A DNA stretch of 64,000 bases from Beverwykella pulmonaria. Its lineage: Eukaryota; Ascomycota; Dothideomycetes; Pleosporales; Melanommataceae. The position numbers were made by a program, and so were the translations under genes. Shown in pieces: positions 42,692 to 56,100 of this stretch. The notes beneath the pieces are model-generated. The model was not told where the DNA came from and did no database searches. It saw nothing but the letters and a program-made list of their open reading frames with translations. The stretch covers positions 206,862-270,861 of the forward strand of contig BCHH01000018.1 of NCBI GenBank assembly GCA_001599595.1, written 5' to 3'. Position 1 is the first letter of the stretch. Every line of letters begins with the position of its first letter.

Positions 42692-43141
42692 TCTGGGACT
42701 TTCCCAGCTATTCTGAGGGGTGTACTCGAACTAGAGATCACGTCGATGTGAGGAAAAGATTGTTTCTGTAGAAGGAGAGAGATTCAAAGAGGAGAGTGGG
42801 CGTGCAGTTTGTATCGGAGGTCGCCGTCGTGCTATGGAGGGTTCGGATACGCCATTATTGATTGGCCCCGCCGTTCCATAATGCTTCCGCTTTTTTCGCT
42901 TCATGAATGATTGCTCGGACCAAGACCTCACATCAAGTTAGCAGAAAGATTAATCGGCATACGGGATCTGATAACCTTAACCAGACGTCGAACCTAGAAT
43001 TCAACCCAGAACTGTACAAATTTCCAAAAGCACGCCCCACGACATCGTCGCAGTGTACATCGATTATTCGCATTTACGTTTTCATGCGATGAGATATATA
43101 TTCGAACACCCTCTTTCCAGTAAGCCAGCGACTCTCCCTGT
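42692..43141. other. Intergenic; nothing recognised
   Basis: 5' flank of the PhyH gene and 3' flank of the Cys-rich surface-protein gene. No supported frame or repeat. Confidence 0.5.
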
Positions 43142-44215
43142 CTACGGTAGCTCATGTCTCTGCCCCTCACTCCCCAACTCCAGGGTCATTCCTCCTTGAT
43201 TTGCATACGTTGTCTTCGGATGCTGCTGCACATAGTACCCCACTTCTGCCGGAGCCTCGTATACCTGCCCACCAATCCCCATTTCATGCGGTATGTCTTG
43301 CGGGGCCGGATTGTACGCGACGGGTGGAGCAGGAAGCGTAGTTGTTGCAGCTGCAGCTAATTTTTTCTGTTTCCTTCTCCTCCAAAGCAACCACCCCACA
43401 ACCGCACAAATAGCAACGAATCCAACAACGCCGACTGCAATCCCAGCTTTTGGACCAGGCTGAATGCCCCCGCCGCCGTCGCCATCACTCACGATCACGG
43501 GCGTTCTTGTCGCCGTCGCTGATGAAGTTGTCTTAGTCGCTACTCCCGATTTCGTTGCTGTAGCAGTATTGCTCGCGGTTGAAGCAAACGAGGCGATATT
43601 TGCGGGTATGAGTTTGCGGTTTACGTTGCAGCGCACGAGACTGCTGTTGCTGTAAGAAAAGTCGGCGACACAGGTGGTTTGTGCGGGACAGCAGAGGCCT
43701 GCCGCGCATTTGGTGGAGCCAGTGCTGTTGCATGCAGAGTCGAGGTCGACGAAGCAGTCGGTGTGTCTGGGTTGCGTTGTTTAGTAGCGTGTCGACCAAA
43801 TGATATAGGCATGAGGGAGGAGGTACTCTGTGCAGCAGAAGCCAAATCCGAGAATGGCTGTGCAGGCTGGTAGCTTTTCCCCTGGAATAATACCTATCTG
43901 GGATTAGAGATGGCGCATAAGAGAAGGGGAAATTGACTTACAGCACAGTGTTTGTGAAGGTGAGCATGTCTGCGATACGCGACCCGGGAAGGCGTCGTTG
44001 CAGACGTCACGCTTGTGAAGGCCGCTATCATAAGAAAGTTGCTCCTTGGTGGCCGGAGGTTGTATCCCGAAAAATTGTAATGATGCGCCTTGGTGATGGA
44101 CTTTCGGTACATGTTTTGATGTTCCAACAACGTGTTGCTGGCTAAACACTAAGGTGAAGAAGGTAACAAGAAACGCGATTGGGACGGTCGAAATGAACGT
44201 GCGCCATTGAAACAT
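43142..44215 (-). CDS. Cys-rich secreted or cell-surface protein with one transmembrane segment
   Basis: Three exons, 43942-44215, 43827-43893 and 43142-43766, give 321 residues. Introns are 48 and 60 bp with good branch sites. Splicing reconstitutes a Cys-rich ectodomain: VSQTCSPSQTLCCIIPGEKL, LGFGFCCTEHTDCFVDLDS and GLCCPAQTTCVADFSYS, with repeated CC pairs. The start at 44215 gives a signal peptide with core STVPIAFLVTFFTLVF. A Ser/Thr-rich stalk precedes the single membrane helix (AGIAVGVVGFVAICAVVGWL) and a basic stop-transfer RRRKQKK. The cytosolic tail is short and Pro-rich. This layout suits a fungal cell-wall sensor or adhesin-like protein; function is inferred only from architecture. 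Confidence 0.75.
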
Positions 44216-44970
44216 AATGTATGTAATGAGTACGAAAAGAGTAGCTGCGGCCTCGCCGACCGGACCAGCTCTGCGGAAGATTCTCCCAGGAGTAAATTGC
44301 TTTGTACGGTATAACAAGTAGAACACATGATAGAAAGAACCTTCGAAAGGAAAGTAGCTGCCTCGCGGGAACCAAGATGAAACAACTTGCCACACAGACT
44401 GGAGCATAGCTCGCCTAACCTCGACTGACTGGCCTGCATAAGATTGTGGCGCTACCGGCGGATAGCGTCGATCTGAAGCTTGCTAAAGCTTGTTCAAGGT
44501 TTATTGGCGTTGTTTCGATAAGAAAAGTGTTTGGAAGTTGTCTGACCGAGATTTGGTCCTGATCTTCGAATTAAGAGGAGATGCTGTGGTACAGGTTTAT
44601 GCAGCCAATATGCCGGAGTAGAGTTGGTAATAAGTTTGACAGCCGTCTATTCTTCGAGTCGGTATGAATAAAGAGCAGTGTCTAGGATTACTGGAGTAAG
44701 CTCAAACAGAGCCACTGCGAGTGAAACCGGGTTGATGTTAGGGTGTGGACCCCAGTCTCGGATTCAACGCCACGAGGTGCTCCACAAGGACCCGAAATAT
44801 GCCTCGCCGTATTGCCACAGTCCAATATTAATCGGTATGGAAAATCTGAAGCTCTGAGACGGCGCGATAATAAGGAGGATGGTGAGATGGGCGAGGTGAT
44901 TGATGACAAAATATCAGTCTCTAATATCATCGCTAACATACTGTGTTACCAGAGACTATGTGTTCTTTGT
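44216..44970. other. Upstream region of the Cys-rich protein gene; nothing recognised
   Basis: The frame of the Cys-rich gene remains open upstream to 44407, but those residues lack a signal peptide at their start, so I treat it as 5' leader. The rest up to the LTR holds no supported gene. Confidence 0.45.
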
Positions 44971-45111
44971 TGTAACCAGGGTGAGAGTGAGGGGTGTAAA
45001 GATGTGTATTGTTTATGCATCCAGGTGTGACATGTACAGCTAATATATATATGGCGGACGGATTAGTTAGTGGCATATCCACGCGGCTGGTTCTAGTGTC
45101 CTGGGCTTACA
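44971..45111 (+). repeat. Solo LTR of the short TGTAAGC family, left of the polyketide locus
   Basis: The block starts TGTAACCAGGG and ends GTCCTGGGCTTACA, 141 bp. Compared with 58245-58375 it shares AAGATGTGTATTGT or its near match, a TATATATATGGCGGAC-like block, GGCATATCCACG and the whole 3' end. Orientation is the same. Ends TG...CA with inverted TGTAA/TTACA support an LTR rather than a random repeat. No target duplication is visible. Confidence 0.65.
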
Positions 45112-45602
45112 CTTATTCATTGCCAAATTGATTTTCTGACTGATTATACTGATAAAAGGAAATTTGTGTCGATTTATTTACACGTATCAACAATGGAACG
45201 CAATTGACGGCGGAACCTCGATCTACACACTAGTCATTACGACAGCAGATAATTTCTTTATCCAGTATGATCCTTGCCCAACTATAATTCAAGCTTCTAG
45301 GCTTTATGTATGTTCCTCGTTCGCGTACCTACGTTCAAGCCCATGTTAGGTGACTGTGAAGTAAGGGTCACAGATCTTCAACATTGTTTTTGTCCTTCTA
45401 TTCCATGGCGTCATATAGTAGAAAATCAGTGTCACAATGTAATCCAACATTGTGAAAGTCACCATTCAGAACTTTATGCATTTAAAATGTCAACCTCATG
45501 ACAGCATAAATCTTTCATTCCACTGCACTCTTAACTCAACACAGCCAAATCCCCAGATCCCAAACGAAAGAACAAGCAACAACCACAGCCACAACTATAA
45601 CC
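45112..45602. other. Intergenic; promoter side of the small helical-protein gene
   Basis: AT-rich. A near-palindrome lies at about 45433-45459 (GTCACAATGT, then ACATTGTGA). No coding frame is supported. Confidence 0.4.
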
Positions 45603-46133
45603 ATGCAGTGCAACCCTGCGGATATTGGCAGCCAGCTATCTCCCATGCTACAGCTCCTAAATGAAATTGGCCATGACTTCACCAACCACAGCATGCAAAT
45701 CAAGCAAGCCTACGCACCGCTGCGCAAGCTGATCCTCAAAGATCTAATCCTCAACAACTCTCAGCTAACCGCCGTCGAGATACAGGTCAAGGAAGTCGAA
45801 GCGGCAATGTACATAGAGCGCCTGGAATTTTCCCTCGCTGCGTACAAAGCTGACATCGAAAGGCTACCTGCTAATGTGCTAGTGAACTTGTTCCGTGCAA
45901 GCGGTGCTTCTCAGATATTATTAGAAAATTGGGCGCTGAGGCAGATCGAGCGCGTAAAGGAGCACTTCTCGATCATGGAGAAGGCGGTAGTGAATATGAA
46001 ACGCGCGTTAGTCGTGGGACGGAAGGAAAAGGGAGGCTGGGCCGCGGTGAGGCAGGATTTGATAGAAAAGAGTGGCCTAAAGGCAATCGAAGAGCAGGCC
46101 AACAAGACTTATGGGGGTGGTCCATCTCAGTAG
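45603..46133 (+). CDS. Small helical protein of unknown function at the polyketide locus
   Basis: A single open frame of 176 residues starts MQCNPADIGSQLSPML in a good CC-ATG context. It appears almost entirely alpha-helical: heptad-like stretches LTAVEIQVKEVEAAMYIERL and FSIMEKAVVNMKRALVVG, with few Gly or Pro. No signal peptide, membrane segment or known motif is seen. It lies just inside the left solo LTR and 4 kb from the PKS. I do not recognise the family. Codon use looks gene-like, and the antisense frame is shorter, so I believe it is coding. Confidence 0.5.
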   Translation: MQCNPADIGSQLSPMLQLLNEIGHDFTNHSMQIKQAYAPLRKLILKDLILNNSQLTAVEIQVKEVEAAMYIERLEFSLAAYKADIERLPANVLVNLFRASGASQILLENWALRQIERVKEHFSIMEKAVVNMKRALVVGRKEKGGWAAVRQDLIEKSGLKAIEEQANKTYGGGPSQ

Positions 46134-46350
46134 GAAGTTAGGTGAGTGGGCAGACAATCTGTTCAGCATATCAGTGCGAAAAGCTAGCTATATTTGCTGT
46201 GGTAGGTGCCTATTATTTGGGCTGTTCCAATCACCAATCGAGAAAATTGCAAACGATCGGCGCATTGTAGCCCGCCCTTCTTGCTGCTCGGGCGACTCAG
46301 TTGCGGTTAGGCCTGAAGCTAAGCGGCTCTAGGAAATAAGCGGGATTGTG

Positions 46351-47460
46351 TTACAGGCTATACGAGCTAACAGCGACTTGTGTGACAGGAGGGATAAGAT
46401 GACCGTCGTCGATGAAAGACTCTCGGGCGGCGATGGAGGCGGGGTCTTGTTCGCACCAGGCGGGTGTGAGGGCTGACGGTGACATGTGCATCGTTTCCTC
46501 GACAACAGCGCGCAGACACCTGCAGCTGTTAAGCTTTAGGCCTTGAGAAATCTCGCGACCGAAGGGAATGTCGTCCTGACTTCGGAAGCTAGAGTGGAGT
46601 ATGCGGTAGAGTTGTAGGAGAGATAGAAGAAGGCGCCAATCATGGCAATTGACGTAGTACTTTCGCCTAGATTCATTGTCAACCCACGAATTCAATGTCG
46701 TAAGGAATAGAGTGCGGCTCATTCCACAACGTACATGCGGCTATGAACAATCCAGCTTCAGCCCAGGAGTTTTACCAAGAAGGTCCGATTCACTCGCGCC
46801 AATGTGCTGAGACGACATCACAAAGAAGTCGTGCTTTGCGTCTTTTGGGATGCCCATGCGAGCTACGATCATAGTTCTAAGTGGTCTATTTGCAGCAGCT
46901 GTCTGAAACGAAGGCAAACGAAGGATAGACGCCCAGTTGCGCACTTACTGCAGCAAGCCAGCAACGTTGCCATCACTCCCAAGCATGTTGAACAATCTAT
47001 CAAGTGTCTTCAATTGAGTCCAGAAGTAGCAAATCGATGCACGTCTGCTGCGGTTCTTGAGGCTGTCGATGACGATACGATGTCAGGTTCAACTAGCGTG
47101 TTGAGCAGGTAATCGAAGGCGAATTGACCGATGATGTCGACGCCCAACCTTCCACACATTGGGGTCATATTGGGGACTTGCCCTCGGTGACTGGCCAATA
47201 ATAACTGATTCAGAAAGACATCAGTCTGTTGCGACATAGCTGTATCGAATGTCCGCATGGAGTGATCTGAGATGACCGGAGCAATAATTCTCCGCCTCTT
47301 ACGGTGCATGTCCTTGTCGAGTATGTTGAAAAGAGTGGGCATGCCGTCAGTTCTAAGCTCCACGTAGGCTTGTCATTTTGTGACACGAGAGTTGTTGTAG
47401 ATGTCTGAAAGGCCAGCGTTAGCGTTTGTTCAAGCAATAGGAACTGCGGGCTCGCAGTGT
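46351..47460 (-). pseudogene. Cytochrome P450 pseudogene
   Basis: Pieces in P450 order on the minus strand: NNSRVTK-stop-QAYVELRTDG, then TLFNILDKDMHRKRRRIIAP and GRLGVDIIGQFAFDYLLNTL. Next come ARMGIPKDAKHDFFVMSSQH, then LRAVVEETMHMSPSALTPAW and IPPVTQVAVSSYSL-stop. These correspond to the helix C, D/E, G/H and K regions, the last with the ExxR-like ETMHMSP context. The heme-binding Cys loop (FxxGxRxCxG) is absent downstream, and the I-helix AGxxT is not found in sensible frame. A TGA interrupts the first block. The N-terminal anchor is not clear. It faces away from the PKS, 2.7 kb upstream of it, and is probably a lost tailoring enzyme. Confidence 0.75.
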
Positions 47461-50179
47461 TGAAGACTAATCGGTCTGAAACTTGCCTGACCACCGATCC
47501 TAGCTGTGTTAATTAGTGGAATGGGATAGAAGGACGAGATGAAGATGATATGCCTAAGCTGGGTATTGTAGCTGAACTTACCGTATTTCTCATGAGGCCG
47601 AAGCGAAACAAGATGAAGCTATTGTTGCCAAAAATGAAAGGTTGCATATCCATTTGTGAGCCTCGCTGCAATTAGGCTGGGAAATTTCCTGAGGGGATGG
47701 AAGATAAATCGGAAAGCATCGAGGAGGGTAGCTTGTACATGCGATCAACGTCGTGGAAACGCTGCGAAGGTGGGCTAGAGACGTACCAATGGGGGAAAAA
47801 CTTGAGCACCAATGAAAAGAGGCTCGAAAATAGCGTCAGGAGTTCGAGACGTCATTTCGACTCCTATTGACAAGAACAGGTTTTGTGAGAGCTTCTGGCC
47901 GGGCGCAGGTGTTCGCTGCTCAACTTTCTATAGCGCAAAGAGAATAAGGACAGCCACAAGATCCTGACTGAGCCAATTTTTCCAAAAATGATGGGGAGCT
48001 GAACAGGCAACAGCACAACGGGCAGCTGCCGGAGAGTGGTAAGTGAAACGAGCGGCACAGCTGCATTTGCCTCGTGACACTGAACTGATTAGCTACATCT
48101 TGGCGTTTACCTGCCGAAAGGCGATGGGCGATAACAAAGTCGCACTGAAACCCGTCCACACGGCACATATAAACGAAAGACTCTAAGTATTCCTCAATAT
48201 TCTTCAGACACCGGAGCTTTTATGTTTTCGTAGAATTTCGGAGTGCCGCATGTTGTTGTTAGTTATTTACTGTATGAACTGCTGTCCCTAGACCTCTGTT
48301 AGACCATGGTGAGATCCAGGTATGCTGGATAACGGCACAGAAGAAAGCCTTTACGCGCGCACAACCGTGGTGCGACCGTGGCGTGGACTACTGCCCTCCA
48401 CTATCACAAGGCACAGACTAGCGCTTTTGGAGGCTGATTTGGAGGATTTCGGTAGTGTGCTTGGGAACCAAAAACCCGGTTACAAGATGCGCAGGTCCGC
48501 GGCATGCGCTCACAACTGGTAGGTATGATTGAGGCACGGATTTCGAATAGCACTCCGGTGAATGGTTTCATGGACGTGGGATTTTCATGCAGCCAATAGA
48601 ATCCAGCACTGCCACTCCGTTACACCAAGGATTACGCGTAGAGAAACTGGATAGAAAAATATTGAGCAATTTGATGGCGCCTTCATGTCAAATGACTATC
48701 ACGCTTTAGGGGAGGTTGGGCAGTTGGAATGATGCATAGTTTCATTCTCCGTGTGTCTCGCCTAGTAGAAGCGACGGTGCCTAAGGCTCTAGGATAGAAG
48801 GAGATTCATAGCACTTCCTTTACATCGAAAGCCACCAACAAAACCCAGCCCCGTATACCTTGGACGCCGAAGAGTCTAGTACAAACGCCGCCCAGGATGC
48901 ACCAGTACGGTTAGAAGATATGCATGATCGTCAAGTCAACTACAATCATGGCACCCGACAATGGGCCATTGTTTTCGCGCCAGTGGTGCCAAGTATTTCC
49001 TGTATCTATTCTAGTAACAGAATAGTACTAGGTCATTCCCCACGTCCGTATGCATCTCGCCACTTTTTGACAAAATGGGGATATGGAGCAGTGCCCCGTC
49101 CTTGGCGTAGTCCACTTGTCTGATCTTCTCTTCACCTGCCAGCCCCATATCTAGGTCCAGCGACATAACACCGCAGAGGAACATGGTACATGGAACGCAG
49201 ATCGAGCCATTCAGGCGAAGGGAATCGTCAATCAAAACTGTAGTTGCGATGCTCCCTCCCTCTGAAATCCTATCAGATCGATATTGGACCATTGATCCGG
49301 ATCACTCTACGAAAATCAAAGCACACGCGGCGAAACTGCCTCAGACTACCTTGAAGAGGTAAGAATCCTAGTCTCTCTTCGCCGAGCTCCATTTCTACTT
49401 TCATGCTTGTTCTAAGATTAGCAGGAGGCGCGCTCTATTGTCCATAAATTCTACCGACTAGTGAGAAGCCTAGCCGGCACGTTGCCGTCAATGAATATGA
49501 GTTCGTGCCCTTCTCCGAGAGCATTGCGAAGCTTAGCTGCAGAGCGTGTTAGTCTGAAGTTGGTGGGAGATATCTGCGAGCTCTTATTGGATATATATCA
49601 GTTTGACTTTTGAAGAAGTACACTGACGCATCAGCAAACTTCAAGCAGGTTTGAACTAAGGGACAACTTATCTCTGCGTTCTTCCCTCCACCGTGGAAAC
49701 AAAGAAATCGCATTGTCTATGTGATCGTTCTGGTCTATTTTGAGTGATGTTCTCGAGCGTGTCAGACTACTGGACAATGCTGACGGACTCAACAGTAAGA
49801 TTACAATAGTCGCCGTATGATCCACAATTGTTAGCAGTGGCGCCTTCTTTTGATTTACGCTACGGCGCTGTGCAATGCATTCTAGCATGTCTAACTTTGT
49901 TTGCTGGGCCGCATCTGATCTTGGCATAGTACATTCAGATTTGAAGCTTGAATGTGCCTCCCCCTCTTACTACTTAACCAAATGGAGATGGTGGTGGTGT
50001 CTGTGCCGGTTCCCCCTCCCTCCACACAAATAACGAGGCGAAGAAAGGCCTGGGCTAATCACTGCGGTATAAAGAGTGTCGTTATTTCTTAGTGAGAGAG
50101 CTGAACCATACACACCATACTTGCTACTTGATATCCCACCTTTACTATTCCACACAAATCAATTGAGAAGACTAGCACA
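47461..50179. other. Long gap upstream of the PKS; no intact gene
   Basis: Small frames at 47864-48168, 49011-49292 and 49631-49927 (all minus) show no motif that I can name. The first may be the decayed N terminus of the P450. The 49011-49292 frame contains GEEKIRQVDYAKDGALLHIP and could be part of another lost cluster gene, but this is not supported. The last 200 bp should hold the PKS promoter; no TATA box stands out. Confidence 0.45.
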
Positions 50180-53100
50180 ATGGAGCCCTTTGCGATTGTC
50201 GGTGTCGGTTTCAAACTACCTCAAGAAGCTGTTGACGAGACCAGCCTTTGGAAGGTGCTCGAGAATCGGAAGAATCTCATGACTGAATGGCCAGAGAGCC
50301 GTGCTACTCTGAAATCTTTCTATGATGGTGGCTCCGGGAAGCCAAATACGGTCTGCTCCTGCTGATTCAATGCGCCTCTCAGGCAACCTTACTGACCGGT
50401 GTAGCTACATGGCCGCGGCGCCCACTTCATCCGAGACGATCCAGCTGCATTCGATGCACCATTCTTCTCCATATCGGCACAGGAGGCTGCAGCCATGGAC
50501 CCGCAGCAGCGCTTTGCCCTTGAAACAGCTTATCATGCATTTGAAAATGGTACGCCTCTCAATCAATATCACGCATCGACTGGCTGACCTGGAGGGCATT
50601 CAAAGCTGGATTTACCCTTGAAGATATCCGGGGTAGTCGTACCGCCGTATTTGCGTCATCGTTCACTGATGACTACTCACGGATGTTGTCCAAAGACACT
50701 GATACGGCGCCGCGCCATACGGGCATCGGCATAGCCTGCTCTATTGTGCCCAATCGAATCAGCTGGTTCTTCAATCTGCACGGACCGAGCGTACATGTCG
50801 ACACAGCCTGTTCAAGCGGCCTGGTTGCATTGGACATGGCCTGCCAGTCGATTAGGTGCGGTGACGCCAGCCAGGCACTGGTTATCGGCTGCAGCTTACT
50901 ACTCAGTCCTGAGATCACCACTATCCTGGGAAACATGGGCTTCGTCTCGCGTGACAGCCGCTGCTTCAGCTTCGATGCTCGAGGGAACGGGTATGCGCGA
51001 GGCGAGGGTTTCGTGGCACTGGTGATCCAGCCGCTCCATGTCGCGCTCCAGCAGGGCAACGTGATCCGCGCTGTAATTCGCGCGACAGCATCGAATCAGG
51101 ACGGCCGCTCGCTTGGATTGACACATCCTAGTGCGGACGCGCAGGAGCAGCTCATCAGGCACGTCTATGAAAAGGCTGGACTTGAATTCAACGAGACACG
51201 CTATATCGAAGCGCATGGCACGGGCACGGCGGTGGGGGACCCAATTGAGATGAAGGCGATTGGGCGGGTGTTTCGTGAAGTACGGTCGCGGAATGAGCCG
51301 CTTTACGTGTAAGTGGCCTAGGCGCCTCACGCTTTCTCTTGCCCTAACCCTCATCACACTGACATTAACCTTTGCAGTGGCTCCGTCAAAGCAAACATTG
51401 GCCATCTGGAAGCCGCGAGCGGACTCGCTGCTATCGTCAAATGCATCTTGATCCTCGAGAAGGGCATGATTCCACCTAATGCGTTGTTTGAGAAGCTCAA
51501 TCCTGACATCGATGCCGACTTCCTAAATGTTGAAGTGCCTACCCAATGCCTGCCTTGGCCGGGGTCGGGCTTGCGCCGCATCTCGGTGAATTCATTTGGC
51601 TTTGGCGGCACAAACTCGCACGTCATACTTGATGATGCGCGAAATTATCTACATAGGTACGGCTTAGCGGGCTATCATCATGGTGTTGATTCTTTTATCA
51701 CGTCCAACGGCTTCACGTGGTTCAATGACCCGGAGGAAGATAACCGCGCAACAAACGGCACTTCACAACAAATTTCGCAGGCCCCTGGATCAAAGCTTCT
51801 CGTTTGGAGTGCTGCAGACGCTGCAGCTAGCCAGCGAATGAATGAAGTGTACCAAGAGTATTATCAAGAGCATATCGCCTCTGACGTCGAAAAACTGAAC
51901 CAGCTTGCGTATACGTTAGCGGCACGTAGGACTCTAATGCCCTGGCGCTCCTATTCCATTGTGGACGAGAAGTGCGAAGACGTTCACGGAAACACAACAC
52001 ACAGTCACGAAGCACCTACGCTGTCCATCTCCCGCCCCATGCGAGCATCAAGTGAGAGAATCGAAATTGCTTTCGTATTCACTGGCCAAGGAGCTCAATA
52101 CACTGGCATGGGGCTGGATCTGCTACATTATCCAGTTTTTCAAGATAGTCTTGCCAAATCCGACAAGTTTCTGGCAAGCTTCGGATGCAAATGGTCGATT
52201 TTCGATATGATCCAAAACGAGGACAGAATTCAAAATCCTGATTTCAGCCAACCTCTTTGCACTGCGCTGCAGATTGCTCTCATAGAGCTTCTCCGTACAA
52301 TGGGTGTAGTAGCTGTAGCTGCTATTGGCCACTCTAGCGGCGAGATAGCCGCTGCATATACTGTCGGTGGGCTCTCACATGAATCTGCTTGCAAAGTTGC
52401 CTACTACCGAGGGATGGTGGCTGAAAAGTTACGCCAATCTTCAGTCCTGAATTCTGGGGCGATGCTTTCTGTCAACCTTTCTGAAACCCAGGTGCCATTG
52501 TGCCTCGAACAGCTGGACATTGACAGTAGCGCCATACATATAGCATGCAAGAACAGCCTTAGCAATGTGACGCTCTCAGGCTCTTCCAACGACATGGACA
52601 AGGTGAAGGTGCACCTTGATAGACTCGGCATATTTGCGCAGAAGATTCGCACCGGTGTCGCATATCACTCACCTGCTATGCTCGAAATTTCCACCGAGTA
52701 TCTTGAGCTAATGGGTACCTTACAGCCAGGCAGTGACCCAATTCAGTCTACTCCAATGGTCTCCTCTGTCACTGGCCAGATTGTAGCCCCAAAAGTCTTA
52801 GCTAACTCGCAGTATTGGGTAGACAATTTACTCTCACCCGTACGATTTGTTGATGCATTACAGCGCATTGAGAAAAGTAGCTCGGCCTTGCCGCTACCGC
52901 TAGGGCCAGGAACAATCACAGATTTAGTTGAGGTTGGACCACACGCAGCCTTACGAAGATATGTGAAAGACACCGTCCCATCTCTGCGATACCATTCTGT
53001 GCTGGAACGTAGGAAACCAGCTTCACGGAATATTTTGGACCTCCTCGGGAAGCTTCACTGCCTCGGACATTCTGTTTCTGTGCTAGCCAGCAACCGTCAA

Positions 53101-56100
53101 AACGGTTCAAAGTTTCCCTTCCTTCTGGATTGCCCACCGTATCCATTCGACCACAGCAGGCGGTACTGGTCTGAATCTCGTCTCAGTAGGGATTTCAGAT
53201 TGAGAGAGCCCACAACTGGGTACCTTCTAGGAAAACGAGCTCACGATTGGAATCCGCTACAGCCGAGGTGGAGAAATTGGCTGTGTACAGAAACGATGCC
53301 TTGGCTTGCCGACCACGTAGTAGGGGACTCTGCGTTTTGCCCGGGCACCGGCATGTTGGTTATAGCGCTGGAAGCCGCCAAACATGCTGCTACGGGAAAG
53401 TCGCCGATCTCCGGTTATCTCATCAAGGATGCTCATTTCATTGCTCCAATACCAGTCTCGAATAACTGGCAAGACTCCAATGAGATAGTTGTTGAGTTGC
53501 ATCCGAACCAAAACGAGTATGAGAAACAATTAGAAAGCTCAGAAGTGCGGATTTTCTCCTACGCGAATGGGAACTGGCGACTGTGCTTCCGCACTGAGGT
53601 TTATGTGCAGTTTGAAGATTGCAATCCAGGCACCCCTGACTGGGCCGACGAGACATTTTGGGAAGAGACACGAGTCCGACAACAAGTCGAGTCCGCGGCG
53701 ACTTTTTGCTCAAGAGCGATTGACCAGCGCGCTTTCTATAATTTCTGTGCGGAACATGGTCTGCGGTATGGTCCGTCATTTCGGCTGCTGAGCGACATCA
53801 TGTGGGATGGACGGTGTAGTTCAACGGCCAATATTGACATGTCAACTACAGACCTTCACGAAGATATTTTAGGTCCTGTCCATCCTTCTACCCTAGATGC
53901 CGCTCTACACCTTATTTTGGCGCAAGCCTCTCAGGGTATTACAAAGCCTATACCCACCCTTGTGCCGCGCCATATAGGCACCACCTGGATATCTGCAAAG
54001 CCGTGGAAAGGGAGAACGTCTAGCATACGACTGGGATCCTTTAGTGACTCAGAAAATGCAGATTCCGCTAGTGCTATTAGTAGCATCTATGCTGTTGGCG
54101 ACGATGGCGCAGTCCTATTTACCATCAAAGACATGACCACAGCTTCAGTCGCTACACCCAATAATATTCGCCATAGCCCATCACAAAGCGCCCTACTGCA
54201 TAGTATTACATGGAAGCCACAGCTGAGCTCACTCACCGCTGAGCAACTACGGGAATTCTGCAAGGTCGGTAGTTTAGACTACGATGAGACGGTTATGGAG
54301 ATGTACTATCCCAAGTTTGAGCGCGCCATGCGGATTTCAGCACGCCATGCACTACAAGAGTTGAAAAGTGAAGATCTCCCTCAAGATTCGAACTACCTAC
54401 GAAAGTTTGTAGACTCTCTAGAACAGCGATATGGTACGTCACCTGTGGCTGAATCAGATGATCTTGATACCGCCGGCCTGGAAAGACTTCTGCAAGAGTG
54501 CGAAACGGAACAACCGAACTGGCGCATGTTTCCAAACGTGGCTCGATCGCTGCCCTCGATTATTAGAGGCGAAGTTAATCCATTGGAGCTCCTTTTCAGC
54601 AGCAAAAGTGCGGAGGACTTCTACAGGGAATACTTCGGTGGTATAGCTCGTGACCCTCGTCTTCGCACGTTCCTCGATTTAGCAACGCACGAGAAACCTG
54701 GCCTAAGGATTCTTGAAGTGGGTGCCGGAACTGGTAGTATGACACGAGGTATTCTCACAACATTGAAATCATTCGAAGACGCAACCGGGCAGACTCGTTT
54801 CGCAGATTATACCTACACCGACATCTCGCCATCCTTCTTCGAGGAGGCGGGGAAGAAGTTTGAAGACTTCAATGACAGAATGATCTTCAAGACACTGGAT
54901 CTCGAGAGCGACCCAATTCAGCAAGGATTTCAAGCATCGTCGTATGATATGATTCTCGCTGGTAGTGTTCTTCACGCCACTTCTGACCTTATTGCGTCTC
55001 TAAATAGGGTTCGCACGCTGCTAAAACCAGGAGGACACCTTGTGTGTATTGAAATTACTAATCCTGAGAGTGCATGCGCCCACGTTGGCTTTGGCACACT
55101 TGAAGGTTGGTGGGCTGCAAAAGAAGAGTGGCGTTCGCAGGGCCCACTGGCCACGGAGCACCGTTGGGATGGATTGTTACGTGAAACTGGATTTTCTGGC
55201 TTAGACATGGCGATCAAAGACCATCATACCGAAGGCCAACATTTAACTAGCGTCATGATATCTACATTGCTTCCTGCCTCAACGGACACCTCGGATTTGG
55301 AAGGGCATGACGGAAAAGAGATTCTAGTCCTCATGGACCTTGATTGCCAAGCTCAACTTGACCTCGCCGCCCAGATTCGTGGCCAATACTCACAAACGCG
55401 CGAAGTTACATTGACTGAAATCGATGGGCTGGACGGGTCTACTCTTGCCTCAAGTATTATAGTCTCTCTCATAGAGGTCGATGTTCCAAGAATTGCGACG
55501 CTCAATGAGGCCGAATTCTTGGGCGTACAGGTGCTCTTCCAGCATGCGCAAAATGTTCTTTGGGTAACAGGATCCGTCAAACACACTCAAGAGACTGACC
55601 CTCATTTTTCCGCCACAACTGGCTTCCTCCGGTCCCTAAGAACCGAGCTCACTAGCAAGCATATTGTACAGCTGTCCTTCGAGACCTGCACTCCTGTCAC
55701 TCGAGCAGACTTTGTGTCGCAGGTGTTGCGTTCTAGTTTCGCGGAGATAAAGGATTCCGCGGAGGTGGAATATATCGTTCGCAATGGTCATCTTACCACT
55801 GGTCGCTTAATTGAGGAAAGAATACTCGACTCAAAACGACTATCCCACGTCCGCCCGACACTTGTTTCTGAGCCATGGGCTACCGGTCCTCCTCTGATCC
55901 TCGAGGCCGAGACAATTGGGGTGCTTGACAATTTACGGTTCACCGAGGATGAATTACCCGATCTATCCCCAGACGAAGTGAAGATCAAAGCTACTGTCTG
56001 GCCTGTGAACTTCCAAGACGTCTTCATTGCGCTTGGGCGCTTGGGCAATGACGGTATGGGATATGAGTGTGCTGGTATTGTGTCACGCGTCGGTGCATCT

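Noticed and set aside
46351..47460. A working P450 made by splicing the fragments together
   Set aside because: A stop inside a conserved block and no heme-binding loop downstream; splicing cannot supply the missing part.
48860..49927. Possible extra cluster gene upstream of the PKS
   Set aside because: Only short frames without motif or splice-supported joining; I could not name a family.
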